The notes beneath the pieces are model-generated. The model saw only the letters and a program-made list of their open reading frames with translations. It was not told the DNA's origin and ran no database searches. Shown piece by piece: positions 1 to 8,122 of a stretch of DNA of 64,000 nt. Position 1 is the stretch's first letter. Each line of letters opens with the position of its first letter. The stretch is from Pseudomonas fluorescens NCIMB 11764 (GTDB taxonomy: Bacteria > Pseudomonadota > Gammaproteobacteria > Pseudomonadales > Pseudomonadaceae). Where the stretch lies: contig NZ_CP010945.1 of assembly GCF_000293885.2 (NCBI RefSeq), positions 3,554,001-3,618,000 on the forward strand. The letters are read 5' to 3'. The position numbers and the translations under genes were made by a program.

Positions 1-2
1 GA

Positions 3-308
3 GGAACATCCGGTACCGACTGGGTAAAAATTCCATTCCGGGATAAGACGACAGGGGTTCGAAGGGAGCTGATTATTCAGTGGACTACCGTGACTAGCGT
101 TGGAGCGTCAGCCCCAAACTTTAGCGGTTCTTGGCCCATGACATTTCCAAACGGACTTCTGGGGTGTGTTGCTACTCCGGTCACCTCGACAAGTGGGTTG
201 TTCGCACAATACAACACCAGAAGTCTGTCTGGGTTTACTGGGCAGGCGCAAGCTTATAACGCGCTTTCCAATGGCATTCCTGTCTCTCTTATAGCGGTTG
301 GGTGGTGA
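3..308 (+). CDS. phage tail fibre protein, C-terminal part (5' end outside window)
   Basis: The reading frame is open from the first bases of the window to the stop at 306-308, so only about 101 C-terminal residues are seen and the start lies to the left. The segment is rich in Ser, Thr, Gly and aromatic residues (QWTTVTSV near the start, SLSGFTGQAQAYN, and the ending IPVSLIAVGW). This pattern resembles the beta-rich receptor-binding tip at the C-terminus of phage tail fibres of the gp53-like type; that match is from memory of the family. The tail-assembly chaperone gene follows after 1 bp, the usual order in Pseudomonas tailed prophages. It would form the distal fibre contacting the host surface. 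Family call fairly sure; host-range role is inference. Confidence 0.7.
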   Translation, partial: GTSGTDWVKIPFRDKTTGVRRELIIQWTTVTSVGASAPNFSGSWPMTFPNGLLGCVATPVTSTSGLFAQYNTRSLSGFTGQAQAYNALSNGIPVSLIAVGW

Positions 309-309
309 A

Positions 310-753
310 ATGAACGTTTACTATTATCTTGAAGAGAACAGTGGCTGGTATAGCGACGAGTTTCATGGGCCTCGATTCATTGAAGGAAAGCCAAACCCGG
401 ATACGCTCATACCTCTAGCCGCGGTTGAAGTTACGGCCGCAGACTACGAGCGCTTAAAGTCGTTGCCCACAGAAGGCGACGAAAATGGTTACCCGGTTGT
501 AGCCCCGCCGCGAACCCCTACGCTAGAAGAGCTCCTCGTCGTCGCCAGGGCTGAGCGTGATCGTCTCTTGGTGTACGCAACGCTGCGCATCAACCCACTG
601 CAATATGCCGCGGACGTCGACGAAGCGAGTGAAGAGGACTTGGCGCTGTTGAAACTCTGGAAAAAGTACAGCGTTGCTGTCAGCAAAACCGAAACCAAAC
701 CAGGTTGGCCTGAAGCTCCACAATGGCCGATACCGCCAGTCGCGATTGAATAG
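310..753 (+). CDS. phage tail fibre assembly chaperone
   Basis: This 147-residue protein has the layout of tail-fibre assembly chaperones (Caudo_TAP family). The N-terminal half is divergent (MNVYYYLEENSGWYS). The charged middle helix (TLEELLVVARAERDRLL) leads to the typical C-terminal block LLKLWKKYSVAVSKTE, then a Trp/Pro-rich tail (GWPEAPQWPIPP). Such proteins help fold or attach the fibre and are not part of the finished virion. The start at 310 is chosen because GGTGG lies just upstream; an in-frame codon at 298 would overlap the fibre gene without a ribosome site. A terminator follows at 768-792, closing the tail operon. Confidence 0.85.
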   Translation: MNVYYYLEENSGWYSDEFHGPRFIEGKPNPDTLIPLAAVEVTAADYERLKSLPTEGDENGYPVVAPPRTPTLEELLVVARAERDRLLVYATLRINPLQYAADVDEASEEDLALLKLWKKYSVAVSKTETKPGWPEAPQWPIPPVAIE

Positions 754-767
754 ACAAATGTATTGAT

Positions 768-792
768 GCCCGCACCTTGCGGGTATTTTTTT
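768..792 (+). terminator. rho-independent terminator after tail genes
   Basis: Five-base stem CCCGC/GCGGG, extended by a G-T pair, with a 5-nt loop (ACCTT), followed by TATTTTTTT. It sits 15 bp after the tail chaperone stop and just ahead of the endolysin ribosome site, so it would separate tail and lysis transcription or attenuate read-through. Confidence 0.75.
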
Positions 793-807
793 GCGTGGAG
801 AAAAGTA

Positions 808-1233
808 ATGCCTGTAACTGAAAAGGATCGTGACGTCCTCGCTCGCACATTGTGGGGGGAGGCACGCGGCGAAAGCCTGGCCGGCCAGATCGCTGTGGCT
901 TGGACCATTCGCAACCGAGTGGACGACGGCAAGGATAAATCATGGTGGGGGGAGGGCTACGCTGGCGTATGCCAGAAGCCGTATCAGTTCAGTTGCTGGA
1001 ACAAGAACGACCCGAACTATCCGTTCCTGAGTGGCGCGAGGCAGATCCCGTTCCGCGAGCTTGCTCAGGCGAGGATCGCCGCTGACCAAGTGATTGATGG
1101 AAAGGTGCCGGATCCGACCGGCGGCGCCACACACTACTACGCGACAACGATGCCGAAGCCACCAAACTGGACGAAGGGGGCAAAGCAGACGCTGAAGCTC
1201 GGCCACCACCTCTTCTTCAAGGATGTGCCGTGA
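808..1233 (+). CDS. SleB-type cell-wall hydrolase (prophage endolysin)
   Basis: The 141-residue product matches the cell wall hydrolase SleB / Hydrolase_2 family, used as endolysins by many Pseudomonas prophages. Visible family blocks are LARTLWGEARGES (residues about 10-22, with the presumed catalytic Glu in GEARGE), AVAWTIRNRV, KPYQFSCW and GATHYYA. No signal peptide or membrane segment is seen, so it would need a holin; none is recognisable in the window and it probably lies to the left. The start at 808 has GGAG eight bases upstream. It would cleave peptidoglycan during lysis. Its place after the tail genes is normal for prophages of this type. Confidence 0.88.
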   Translation: MPVTEKDRDVLARTLWGEARGESLAGQIAVAWTIRNRVDDGKDKSWWGEGYAGVCQKPYQFSCWNKNDPNYPFLSGARQIPFRELAQARIAADQVIDGKVPDPTGGATHYYATTMPKPPNWTKGAKQTLKLGHHLFFKDVP

Positions 1234-1239
1234 GCTGGG

Positions 1240-1572
1240 CTACCCACGATCCCTCTTTTCCTTGAGCAGCCTCTGGTTTTCTCTAAACAGGTGATCCCGC
1301 TGGTCAGATATCAGGAGGCGACTGCGAACCCTCCCGGAGAGCTCAGAGTTTTCCTCGGTGACACGATTTAATTCCGCTCTCAGCCGGTCCCGCTCCGTGG
1401 ATACGTCAGCATGCATTTGCACCAGGCCGAAGATGTCCTCCCGGGCCTTGCGCAATTGCAGGTTGAGCTCTTGGATCTCGTTCTCGTACATGCGCAGAAA
1501 GTGACGGCAGGTTTGAAGCTCTGTCGGACAGCCAAGCCAGTCGCTGGTGTCTTCAATTTCATGCGGGTCCAC
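1240..1572 (-). CDS. small coiled-coil protein, prophage accessory
   Basis: A 110-residue minus-strand frame with a GTG start preceded by AAGG seven bases upstream. From about residue 28 onward it is almost wholly charged heptad-type sequence (ENEIQELNLQLRKARED, ERDRLRAELNRVTEENSEL, RENQRLLKEKRDR), predicting a long coiled coil. No signal peptide or membrane helix is present, so it does not look like a spanin. It converges on the endolysin gene with a 6-bp gap. I do not recognise a family; it could be a prophage regulator or scaffold. An overlapping plus-strand open frame looks like its shadow because it lacks a ribosome site and low-complexity bias. Confidence 0.5.
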   Translation of the reverse strand: MDPHEIEDTSDWLGCPTELQTCRHFLRMYENEIQELNLQLRKAREDIFGLVQMHADVSTERDRLRAELNRVTEENSELSGRVRSRLLISDQRDHLFRENQRLLKEKRDRG

Positions 1573-1781
1573 GGTGGTGCCTTATCGATACTGTTTGGAT
1601 ATACAGTAATCGAGGTTTATCAATTCGGCGAGGGCGGGGCGACGAGTTGCTGTCGGAACAGAGATAAGCCGCTCCCGACTTTTGGCTGCGGTTCGCGTTT
1701 TAGCAGCCTGGGGCGGATACTCGGAAACACTGATTCCGTGAATATCAGTTTTATCTTAATGCGAGATGAAATGGGGGCAAG

Positions 1782-2465
1782 ATGCCATCTAATGAAAGTA
1801 TGACCATCAATATGCAGCAGGTCGAACCGAGCCAATCGCTAGGGCCTTTACCGGAAGGCCAGGTACCCATGTACGAGGTCCGTCACGAAAGCGCGCGACG
1901 CTGGGTAGACTTCAGTCTTCACCTCTCCGATCTCAACGTCACTCTCAGTTGGCTTGAACTTCTCGTTCACAAGCACACTCAGCGAACGCCAGAAGCAGAT
2001 GCCTTGTGGACGGCAGCGCTCACCATGTTTTTCAAGTGTTTCCAGCACAGCGAAAGTCGGAACAAACTTAATGCAGCATTGGCCCTCGCGAACGAGCCAG
2101 AGGAAGGGCGCGCACAGTTTGCGGTTCTCAAGTCGTTGAGGAATAAGACAGTTGTGCATGATCAAAATGCGTACACGCAAGGCGCCGTGTTGGTGCCAAT
2201 CGCCAACGCCGATGGACCAGCAAAGAGGGGCTCAGCGAGTGTGACTATCTTTAAGGCGTCAACGCTCGATGATGGGCACATCAACAATTTACGGCTACTT
2301 ACCTTGGCATCAATCACTTACGTGAATTCTGAAATTTCAGTTGCTTCAGCAGAAGTCGAGGCTTACTTGTGTTCGGCTACCTGTGCCGATCTTGTGGCGG
2401 CTGGTCCTTACCTCTATACATCACCTTCCGTAGAAACTGTAAACCGGAGCAGAAACGATCGATAA
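1782..2465 (+). CDS. hypothetical alpha-helical protein with RX5H (HEPN-like) motif
   Basis: A 227-residue product, ATG preceded by GGGGC. I do not recognise the family. The middle (residues about 40-130) is helical: LSWLELLVHKHTQ, LWTAALTMFFKCFQHS and the motif RNKTVVHD, giving Arg120 and His126 (RX5H). An RX4-6H motif after several helices is the hallmark of HEPN ribonucleases, found in toxins and anti-phage systems, but many unrelated helical proteins also match so short a motif. The C-terminal third is mixed and has no transmembrane segment. It lies alone between the lysis genes and the attachment site, where prophages carry accessory 'moron' genes. Coding call fairly sure; function open. 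Confidence 0.6.
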   Translation: MPSNESMTINMQQVEPSQSLGPLPEGQVPMYEVRHESARRWVDFSLHLSDLNVTLSWLELLVHKHTQRTPEADALWTAALTMFFKCFQHSESRNKLNAALALANEPEEGRAQFAVLKSLRNKTVVHDQNAYTQGAVLVPIANADGPAKRGSASVTIFKASTLDDGHINNLRLLTLASITYVNSEISVASAEVEAYLCSATCADLVAAGPYLYTSPSVETVNRSRNDR

Positions 2466-2560
2466 AAAATCAGCCAAGAACGACGGGAGCGTAGCGATAG
2501 CAGGCGCATGGCGATGCCCTTGGCACCGACAAATATTCGCCTATAGCTATCCGTCTGCCC

Positions 2561-2770
2561 TCACTCGGGCGACATCAGCACCGCGAGTGTTAGCTTGATG
2601 AACTCTTCGTTCTTGTCGATGGTGTCCAGGGCCCCGCGCACGTTGTCCGCGACTTCGGCGGCACCTTGCTGCTCGACCCAGTTGGACAGTTCAAGGATGG
2701 CGGCCTCAAGGGCCAATTGGTTTTCGTTGATCTTGTAGAGCAGGGAAGGGAGCAGGTCTGAATTTGGCAT
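2561..2770 (-). CDS. small conserved Pseudomonas prophage protein
   Basis: A 69-residue acidic, helical protein with a strong ribosome site (GGAGG seven bases before ATG). Sequence blocks such as LLYKINENQLALEAAILELSNWVEQ and VADNVRGALDTI resemble a small hypothetical protein found repeatedly near Pseudomonas prophages (recalled, not searched). No known domain, signal or membrane helix. It is monocistronic on the minus strand between two other accessory genes. Function unknown; coding status is well supported by the ribosome site and amphipathic pattern. Confidence 0.7.
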   Translation of the reverse strand: MPNSDLLPSLLYKINENQLALEAAILELSNWVEQQGAAEVADNVRGALDTIDKNEEFIKLTLAVLMSPE

Positions 2771-3050
2771 GGTGTTCCTCCGTGGAAGAGGAAAGCGTAG
2801 CAGTCAAAAAGGATTGGCACTCGTTCGGCAGAACGCCGGAGAAGGGGGGTACTACTGTAGGAATATATAACGCAAAGTTATTGATTCTTATAGGGTGATA
2901 TGCGGGTTTTGAGAGTATCGAAAATCACCATATTTACCTTTTACATCAATAGGTTACAACTAGCTATCGGTCACCTTGACATGGTGGGTGCCTAATTGTT
3001 TAGGCTAGGCGTAGCGCTTGTAGCGCAATGCAATCGATGTGCTTCGTCGA

Positions 3051-3491
3051 CTAGGACTTTGCCTTGAAATCACACGCGATGGCATCAATGATCTCTGACC
3101 CCGATCGGAAGTGTCTGTACGTGAGATAACCTTCTAAATTTTTTCCCTCAAGACGTCGTAGGAATGTACCAGCCCCCTGGCTGGTTACGGACTTCTCTTC
3201 GGAAAAGAACGTGAAGGTTAGAAATTCTTTATTGTAGCGGCCTACGATTTTGTATTCCTTTCCTTTAAAGAAGATTGCGCCAGTCACCTTGTGGCCTAAT
3301 TTTTTAAGGTTGAGTGATATTTCTTGCTCTCCCGATTCAGCCCAGGTCAGCACTCCCGAGTAAAAAGGCTCTAGCTTAGTGTCTTCTTGTGTTTTTTCGA
3401 TAAAAAGGGGATACAAAAAATCTTTGTAGATAGCAACGAATATGCCTCCCACGATTGCAGCAATGACTTCAGAAGCTAGGGATTCGAACAT
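3051..3491 (-). CDS. membrane-anchored small protein with beta-rich domain, prophage accessory
   Basis: A 146-residue product with one N-terminal membrane helix (about residues 6-24, SEVIAAIVGGIFVAIY) followed by a basic stretch and a domain of short hydrophobic strands (YSGVLTW, EISLNLKKL, KVTGAIFF, KIVGRYN, FLTFTFF, LEGYLTYRH). The layout (short membrane anchor plus small beta domain) is seen in some anti-phage effectors and in superinfection-exclusion proteins, but I see no motif that assigns it to either. The gene and its flanks (about 2850-3700) are visibly richer in A and T than everything after 3800, consistent with horizontally acquired accessory DNA beside the attachment site. Function unknown. 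Confidence 0.62.
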   Translation of the reverse strand: MFESLASEVIAAIVGGIFVAIYKDFLYPLFIEKTQEDTKLEPFYSGVLTWAESGEQEISLNLKKLGHKVTGAIFFKGKEYKIVGRYNKEFLTFTFFSEEKSVTSQGAGTFLRRLEGKNLEGYLTYRHFRSGSEIIDAIACDFKAKS

Positions 3492-3710
3492 GATGCGCTC
3501 CGCTGTTCATTTCTGAGTGAACCGGAATCTAGGGGGCTCGCTTGTAAATCATAGCAGTTGGCGGTTGATTGGCTCTGCAGTAAAAGTTTGCGCAAAACCT
3601 CCTCTGGAGGCCGTGTATTTCCGTTTGCAAAAGCACAAAAAAACGGATTTTTTGCGACGCTGAGAAGGGCATGTATTCTTTTTAAAACAATGGGTTAGGC
3701 CGCTACAGTC

Positions 3711-3761
3711 CCCAGCATGGGGTGCTAGGGGTCGAGTGTTCGAATCACTCCGTCCCGACCA
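3711..3761 (+). other. attachment site: 3' portion of tRNA-Pro(GGG) at prophage right end
   Basis: The stretch holds the anticodon loop ATGGGGT (anticodon GGG), the variable region, the T arm with GTTCGAATC and the acceptor 3' strand CGTCCCG-ACCA, ending with genomic CCA. The D arm and 5' acceptor strand are missing, and the 5' anticodon-stem strand CCAGC pairs imperfectly with GCTAG, so this is a truncated copy and not a working tRNA. Integration at a tRNA regenerates the full gene at one end and leaves a 3' fragment at the other. The fragment lies right of the phage genes on the + strand, so the intact tRNA should lie left of the window. The core probably starts near 3714, where the match to tRNA-Pro begins. 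Confidence 0.82.
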
Positions 3762-3772
3762 TATATTTCAAA

Positions 3773-3806
3773 GGGTTGCGAGATTTTATCTCGCGACCCT
3801 TTTTTA
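3773..3806 (+). terminator. strong rho-independent terminator of the former tRNA-Pro unit
   Basis: Eleven-base stem GGGTTGCGAGA/TCTCGCGACCC (one G-T pair) with a 5-nt loop, followed by a run of seven T. It starts 12 bases after the tRNA CCA end, the normal spacing for a tRNA terminator, which supports this being the host DNA that originally followed tRNA-Pro. Confidence 0.9.
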
Positions 3807-4234
3807 TTTTTGGTCGTTTTTACCCCCACAAAACCACCGGCTCTGGGTGGATCCTCACGACTCCCGCGTGGGCGGACGCAGGCTTTGGCGCTCACGCCTG
3901 GTCTCTTTACCGATGTTGTTTGGTCTTTCTCTCGAGAAGCGCCTGGCACTGCTTTAGGTAACTCACCAAGTTCTTCGTGCATTTGCTCCTAGAGGAATCC
4001 GACGGTGCCATCGACATTTTCCCACGCTTGGCTCGCTTTGCATGCTTCATACGTGGCGAGCTCATCGCGAGCGCGAACCGCCAGGCGCAAGCGAATGCGC
4101 AGCTAGCGCTGCTCCGTCTTCTCGCCCCACTGGTATTCCGCCTGAACCGCTTCGATACCTTGAACCTTGCAGTCGATCGTTTGCGTACAAACTTGCTGCG
4201 CGCGACCTTCAGAGGCACTGGCAGAGTGGGGAGG
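3807..4234. other. gene-poor host DNA next to the attachment site
   Basis: No intact gene is supported here. On the minus strand a frame reading VCTQTIDCKVQGIEAVQAEYQW stops near 4103 and similar charged text resumes after in-frame stops (ARDELATYEACKASQAWENV), which looks like a decayed small protein. Open frames that run leftward across 3725-3761 are only translations of the tRNA remnant. Confidence 0.4.
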
Positions 4235-4336
4235 TTTTCGATTATGGGGTACAGCACGGCCTCTGCATTGATTGCAATGTTTCAGCGCCAAGGAGGCCTC
4301 ACGCCGGAGCAGTACCGCCGACACATGCTTAAGTGA
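4235..4336 (+). pseudogene. AraC-family regulator, C-terminal remnant
   Basis: The last 33 codons of a plus-strand frame read FSIMGYSTASALIAMF followed by RQGGLTPEQYRRHML, matching the second helix-turn-helix and the closing 'P-x-x-Y-R' signature of AraC/XylS regulators. Nothing upstream in any frame gives the rest of an AraC DNA-binding domain, so only the 3' end survives. The remaining 238 bp before the porin stop at 4575 hold no gene that I can support. Confidence 0.6.
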
Positions 4337-4574
4337 AGGGGCAATGTAAATTGAGCCAAACCTGCAGTTTTATGGACGAAGTGGGCACAACGGTTAATAG
4401 ATGTCGTAGTGTGGTTAGCTAAAATTTTGTTGCTGATACTACGTTGGGACTGAACATTTGCAACGGCTCACTAGCTATAAGCCAGAAGGCAAGCCATTGA
4501 GGGTCTGCCTTTTAGCCAAATTTACTGTTCCTGGAAAACAGATTTTAAGAATACTTGCATGTCGGCCCACGTCA

Positions 4575-5936
4575 TTAGAAATACACCAGTGCTTCCACAG
4601 TCCCGGTCAGCTGGTTTCGCGCATCACCCTGGCCGAACGGTCGTGCGTCGTCACGACCGTCGAACCAGTCGTAGCGCAGCTCCGGGCGCAGGGACAGGTA
4701 TTTGTTGAAGTCGTAGCGCAGCCCCGTGGTCAGTGCATTAAAGGCACCGCGGGCGGTGGAAGAGGGGAACAGTACATAACCGTCCGGGTCATCGAAATGC
4801 TCGGCTCGTACGGAAAACGACAAGTCCTTGCGCTGCTGATACGTCAACACGACGTTGGCCCCCCACCAGTGCGCGCCATCGAAACCGGGGCCGGTGACGA
4901 TGTCCACGGTCGAGGCTTTGCCGTCCCCCGATTGACGGCCATAGACCATTTCCCCGCCCATCGACCACTGCTCGTTGAGCTTGTGCCAGCCATTGAGCGA
5001 GTGCTGCTGCTTGAACTGACCGTCCGCAGAGATAAGCCGACCGCGTGGCGTCTGGATGTCGTTGCGACTGTCATTCTGTGAATCGCCGACGAGAAACTCA
5101 TAGTCGATCCAGGTGTTCATGTCGGGCGTGCGCCAGCGCAGGGCGCCGAGCAGCGCCTTGCTGTCGTTGTTGTCGCGCAGGTTGCCTTGCCCCTGGATCA
5201 CACCCAGTTCGGCACCGAGCAACATGTTGGAGTTGTTGATCAGGCGCTTGCCCAGCAAGAAACCGGACACCGCGCCGGACTCGGTCATGAACGCGTAGGA
5301 ACGGCTGGCGAACGGGTTGCGCGCAGCACGTACGTTGGGCGGGATTTCGTAGCCGAGCGCCGGGCCGAAAATGCCGGCGATTGCGGTAAATCCGCCCGCG
5401 TATGGCAGGTAAGCCGTGGCAGCGATGTTCGGTACGGCGAGGAAGTTCTGTTTGTCTCGGCGGGCCTTGTCCGGGTCGTCATCACCTGGAGAGTTGATGC
5501 CCCAATGCATGTCCCAACCATAGGTGCGGGCTTGCTGGGCGTTGCGGCCATAAGCGGTTTCGAAGGTGAAACCGAACGACGCTTCAGTCGGCGCCGGGCC
5601 TGGCAAGGGCGTGACTCGCGGGATGAAATTGGCCTTCAGTGCCTTGTCGGCAAACAGGTGCAGGGTGGCGAGTTCGAAGTTTTCATCGCCGAATCCGGCC
5701 ACAGGCGTGTTGGTCTGCCCGGACTCGCGGTCCACATGGGACGAGTTGTTGTTGCGCGAATAACCGGCATCCAGCAGACCGGAGACCTTGATGCCGTAGT
5801 CGCGCTCCAGTGAGTCACCAAAAATACCGCGAAACACAGTGCCTTCGCCGGTATCGGCCGTTTGGCCAGCCAGGCAATGACCCGTTGCGAGGGCGAACAG
5901 AACCGCACCGAACGATTTGACGTTGATGTTCTTCAT
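4575..5936 (-). CDS. outer-membrane beta-barrel porin, BBP2/OmpL-like (copy 1)
   Basis: A 453-residue protein with a signal peptide (MKNINVKSFGAVLFALATGHCLAG) and a body of alternating strands ending in VEALVYF, the terminal Phe typical of outer-membrane barrels. It resembles the putative beta-barrel porin-2 (OmpL-like) group. The start at 5936 is chosen because the signal peptide begins there; the frame extends further upstream but without a signal or ribosome site. It is a clear paralog of the protein at 15596-16957: equal length and shared blocks such as PGPAPTEASFGFTFE, AARNPFAS and GPGFDGAHWWGAN. It lies 58 bp downstream of an MFS permease gene on the same strand, so the pair probably carries one aromatic acid across both membranes. 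Confidence 0.85.
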   Translation of the reverse strand: MKNINVKSFGAVLFALATGHCLAGQTADTGEGTVFRGIFGDSLERDYGIKVSGLLDAGYSRNNNSSHVDRESGQTNTPVAGFGDENFELATLHLFADKALKANFIPRVTPLPGPAPTEASFGFTFETAYGRNAQQARTYGWDMHWGINSPGDDDPDKARRDKQNFLAVPNIAATAYLPYAGGFTAIAGIFGPALGYEIPPNVRAARNPFASRSYAFMTESGAVSGFLLGKRLINNSNMLLGAELGVIQGQGNLRDNNDSKALLGALRWRTPDMNTWIDYEFLVGDSQNDSRNDIQTPRGRLISADGQFKQQHSLNGWHKLNEQWSMGGEMVYGRQSGDGKASTVDIVTGPGFDGAHWWGANVVLTYQQRKDLSFSVRAEHFDDPDGYVLFPSSTARGAFNALTTGLRYDFNKYLSLRPELRYDWFDGRDDARPFGQGDARNQLTGTVEALVYF

Positions 5937-5994
5937 GGGGTTTCTCTTGTTTTTATCGGGGGAGCAGCCATCCGCTGGCCGCAGTGCGGAACGC

Positions 5995-7329
5995 TTAGTT
6001 GGTGACTGGCACAGCCGTCGTCCGGTTGAGGCGCCAGAAGCCGATGATGCCGATGGCAGCAATAGCGGCCGGGATGGCGGCGGCTACCAGCAAATCACTC
6101 GTCGACCATTGCAGGGTCAGGAGCAGGGCGCCAATGAACGGGCCCCAGATGCCACCCAGGCGACCGACTCCCAAGGTCCATCCGGTACCGGTGGCGCGCA
6201 GTGCCGTCGGATAGAACGTGGAGGTCATGGCGTTCAGCGCCGCCTGGCCGCCAAGGATGCCGAAGCCGGCGACGGCAATGCTCAGGTATGCCAGGTTGAT
6301 CGAGGTGTAGAAGTGACTGAACAGGACGATGGCCACGGCCGAAACGATGAACGTGGGCACCAGCACCGCACCGAAGCCGCGACGGTCGACAAACCAGCCC
6401 AGCAACCAGCCGCCCGCCAGTCCACCCAGCCACATCGATGTGCCGGCCAGGACCGCTTGCGACGGTGAATGACCCGCGCCGCTCATCAGCACCGGCGTCC
6501 ACGAGGCAAGGAAGTACACGCAGAGCATGTTCATGAAGTTGATCAGCCACAACAGCAGGGTGCCGGGCAGACGGCCGTCGGCAAACAACAGAGAGAACGA
6601 CAGGCCTTTCTTGCGCGGCTCACCGATCACCAGAGTGGTTTGGGGATCAATCTGCAGACCAGGCTCGATGCGTTTGAGGATGGCCCGGACGCGGTCCAGC
6701 TGGCGGCCGCGCAGTACGCACCATTGCAATGATTCGGGAAGGGCGAAAAACATCAGCACGCCCAGCAACAAGGGTGCGACGGCCCCGAGGTAAAACACCG
6801 CCTGCCAGCCGTACAGCGGAATCAGCGCGGCGGCAATGGCACCGCCGACCAGCCCGCCGACCACCATGCCCGACGAGACCAGCGTCAACAGCATCACCCG
6901 GTTATGGCGAGGGGCGTATTCGGTTACCAGCGTGGCGACGTTGGGCACGATGGCACCCATGGCGATGCCGGTAAAAAAGCGCAGGGCAAGCAGGCTGTCC
7001 ACCGTGGTGGCCTGGGCAGTGAAGTACATCAGGACAGCCATTACCAGCGAAGCGGTGACCAGCACTGGCCGTCGACCGACGCGGTCCGCCACCGAGCCCA
7101 GTGCAAGCGAGCCGATCAACATGCCGAGCATGCTGATGCTGAATACTGGGCCAAGGTTGGCTTTGGCGATGCCCCAATCGGCAATGAGGCTGGGGGCGGC
7201 GTAGGCCATGGCCTGGATGTCGAAGCCATCGACGACCATGCACAGGAAGCATTGGATGAGCACGAGCAGCTGAAAGGCGCCCAAGCGACTCCTTTCGACA
7301 ATCACGCTGATGTCGAGTTGATTGTTCAC
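5995..7329 (-). CDS. MFS aromatic-acid:H+ symporter (AAHS type)
   Basis: A 444-residue inner-membrane permease with twelve hydrophobic segments. It carries the AAHS features seen in PcaK/BenK/MhpT-type carriers: an acidic DGFD in helix 1 (DGFDIQAM) and the loop 2-3 motif SVADRVGRRPV. The start is GTG at 7329 with GAGG nine bases upstream. It lies between an NTF2-like gene and porin copy 1, all on the minus strand, so the three are probably co-transcribed. Uptake of an aromatic or phenylpropanoid acid is inferred from family and context; substrate cannot be read from the sequence. Confidence 0.87.
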   Translation of the reverse strand: MNNQLDISVIVERSRLGAFQLLVLIQCFLCMVVDGFDIQAMAYAAPSLIADWGIAKANLGPVFSISMLGMLIGSLALGSVADRVGRRPVLVTASLVMAVLMYFTAQATTVDSLLALRFFTGIAMGAIVPNVATLVTEYAPRHNRVMLLTLVSSGMVVGGLVGGAIAAALIPLYGWQAVFYLGAVAPLLLGVLMFFALPESLQWCVLRGRQLDRVRAILKRIEPGLQIDPQTTLVIGEPRKKGLSFSLLFADGRLPGTLLLWLINFMNMLCVYFLASWTPVLMSGAGHSPSQAVLAGTSMWLGGLAGGWLLGWFVDRRGFGAVLVPTFIVSAVAIVLFSHFYTSINLAYLSIAVAGFGILGGQAALNAMTSTFYPTALRATGTGWTLGVGRLGGIWGPFIGALLLTLQWSTSDLLVAAAIPAAIAAIGIIGFWRLNRTTAVPVTN

Positions 7330-7435
7330 GAGCGAATACCTCTGTTGTAGTTATTTTCGGTAAGTGTTGAACGCAGGATCAAAGCGGTGACCGGGTGTTG
7401 AAAACCTCTGTCGTGCAGGTGCCGAAGGAAGATGA

Positions 7436-8011
7436 TCAGGCCGCGAGCCAGGCGCTGGCCTCGGCGCGCATGACTTGCTCCAGCTCGCTGCCACGGGTGG
7501 CAAACACGCGGTCGAGCGGGAAGCCGCTCTTGTCCAGCAGATAAGCCAGCGGCGCATATTCCCGTGGGTAGCGCGCTACGGTGTCGCGATCGATTTCGAC
7601 CAGGCCCTGGGGGAAGGTGAAGCTGCCCATGTCGTAGATGCTCTGGCGCTTGACCAGCTTCCACAGGCCATCGCGTTTTTCCACCAGGTCATAGAAACGG
7701 TTGTGCACGCTGCAACCCAGGTTCAGGCGGACGTTATCGGCAACGATCACCGCGTTGGTTTCCACCACGGCCTTGTTGCCATTGAAGGTGACCACCGGTG
7801 TGCCGATCAGGTGTTTGGTGCGCAGGTCGGATTTGCCCATGCGCTTGGAGCCTTCGACGAACTCGGCGAACGGCCCTTCGAACCAGGTGATCTCGATAAC
7901 GGCGTCCGGGTGCGCGAGGTCCGCCAGTTGCTCCCACTGGCCCAGATCTCGGTGCATCCAGCCCGTGATCAGGTCGGTAATTTGAATCCGGTCTTCCAGG
8001 TAGTTCTGCAT
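7436..8011 (-). CDS. NTF2/SnoaL-like family protein
   Basis: A 191-residue soluble protein with the cone-shaped NTF2-like fold pattern: an N-terminal helix (EDRIQITDLITGWMHRD), acidic turn (HPDAVIEITWFEGPF), central strands (VVTFNGNKAVVETNAVIV) and a closing strand (GLWKLVKRQSIYDM). The same fold occurs in ring-hydroxylating dioxygenase beta subunits, isomerases, dehydratases and cyclases, so chemistry is not fixed. Two further NTF2-like genes occur at 55318 and 61672. GAGGAAAA lies five bases before the ATG. It is first in a minus-strand unit with the permease and porin, transcribed away from the LysR gene at 8123, a normal arrangement for LysR control. Confidence 0.75.
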   Translation of the reverse strand: MQNYLEDRIQITDLITGWMHRDLGQWEQLADLAHPDAVIEITWFEGPFAEFVEGSKRMGKSDLRTKHLIGTPVVTFNGNKAVVETNAVIVADNVRLNLGCSVHNRFYDLVEKRDGLWKLVKRQSIYDMGSFTFPQGLVEIDRDTVARYPREYAPLAYLLDKSGFPLDRVFATRGSELEQVMRAEASAWLAA

Positions 8012-8066
8012 GATTTTCCTCGGCAGGGTGTGTAGTGGGATTCAGCATCTGCCGCTGGACAGATAA

Positions 8067-8088
8067 CTTCAAATAGATTGATATGAAG
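8067..8088. promoter_or_regulatory. candidate LysR operator between 8011 and 8123
   Basis: An inverted repeat CTTCA(12 nt)TGAAG lies in the 111-bp divergent space between the NTF2-like gene and the LysR gene. It fits the size of a LysR recognition site with imperfect dyad and AT-rich centre. Assignment is by position and symmetry only. Confidence 0.4.
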
Positions 8089-8122
8089 GATCGATCATTA
8101 AATCTGATGGGGTGTCGGGCCG

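Noticed and set aside
1411..1803. 130-codon + strand frame opposite the coiled-coil gene
   Set aside because: No ribosome site, no domain. The minus-strand frame has a GTG start with AAGG and strong heptad pattern; still only moderate confidence.
3725..3982. Minus-strand frame ending GRDGVIRTLDP
   Set aside because: This ending is simply the translation of the tRNA-Pro T arm and acceptor end, a common artefact beside tRNA genes.
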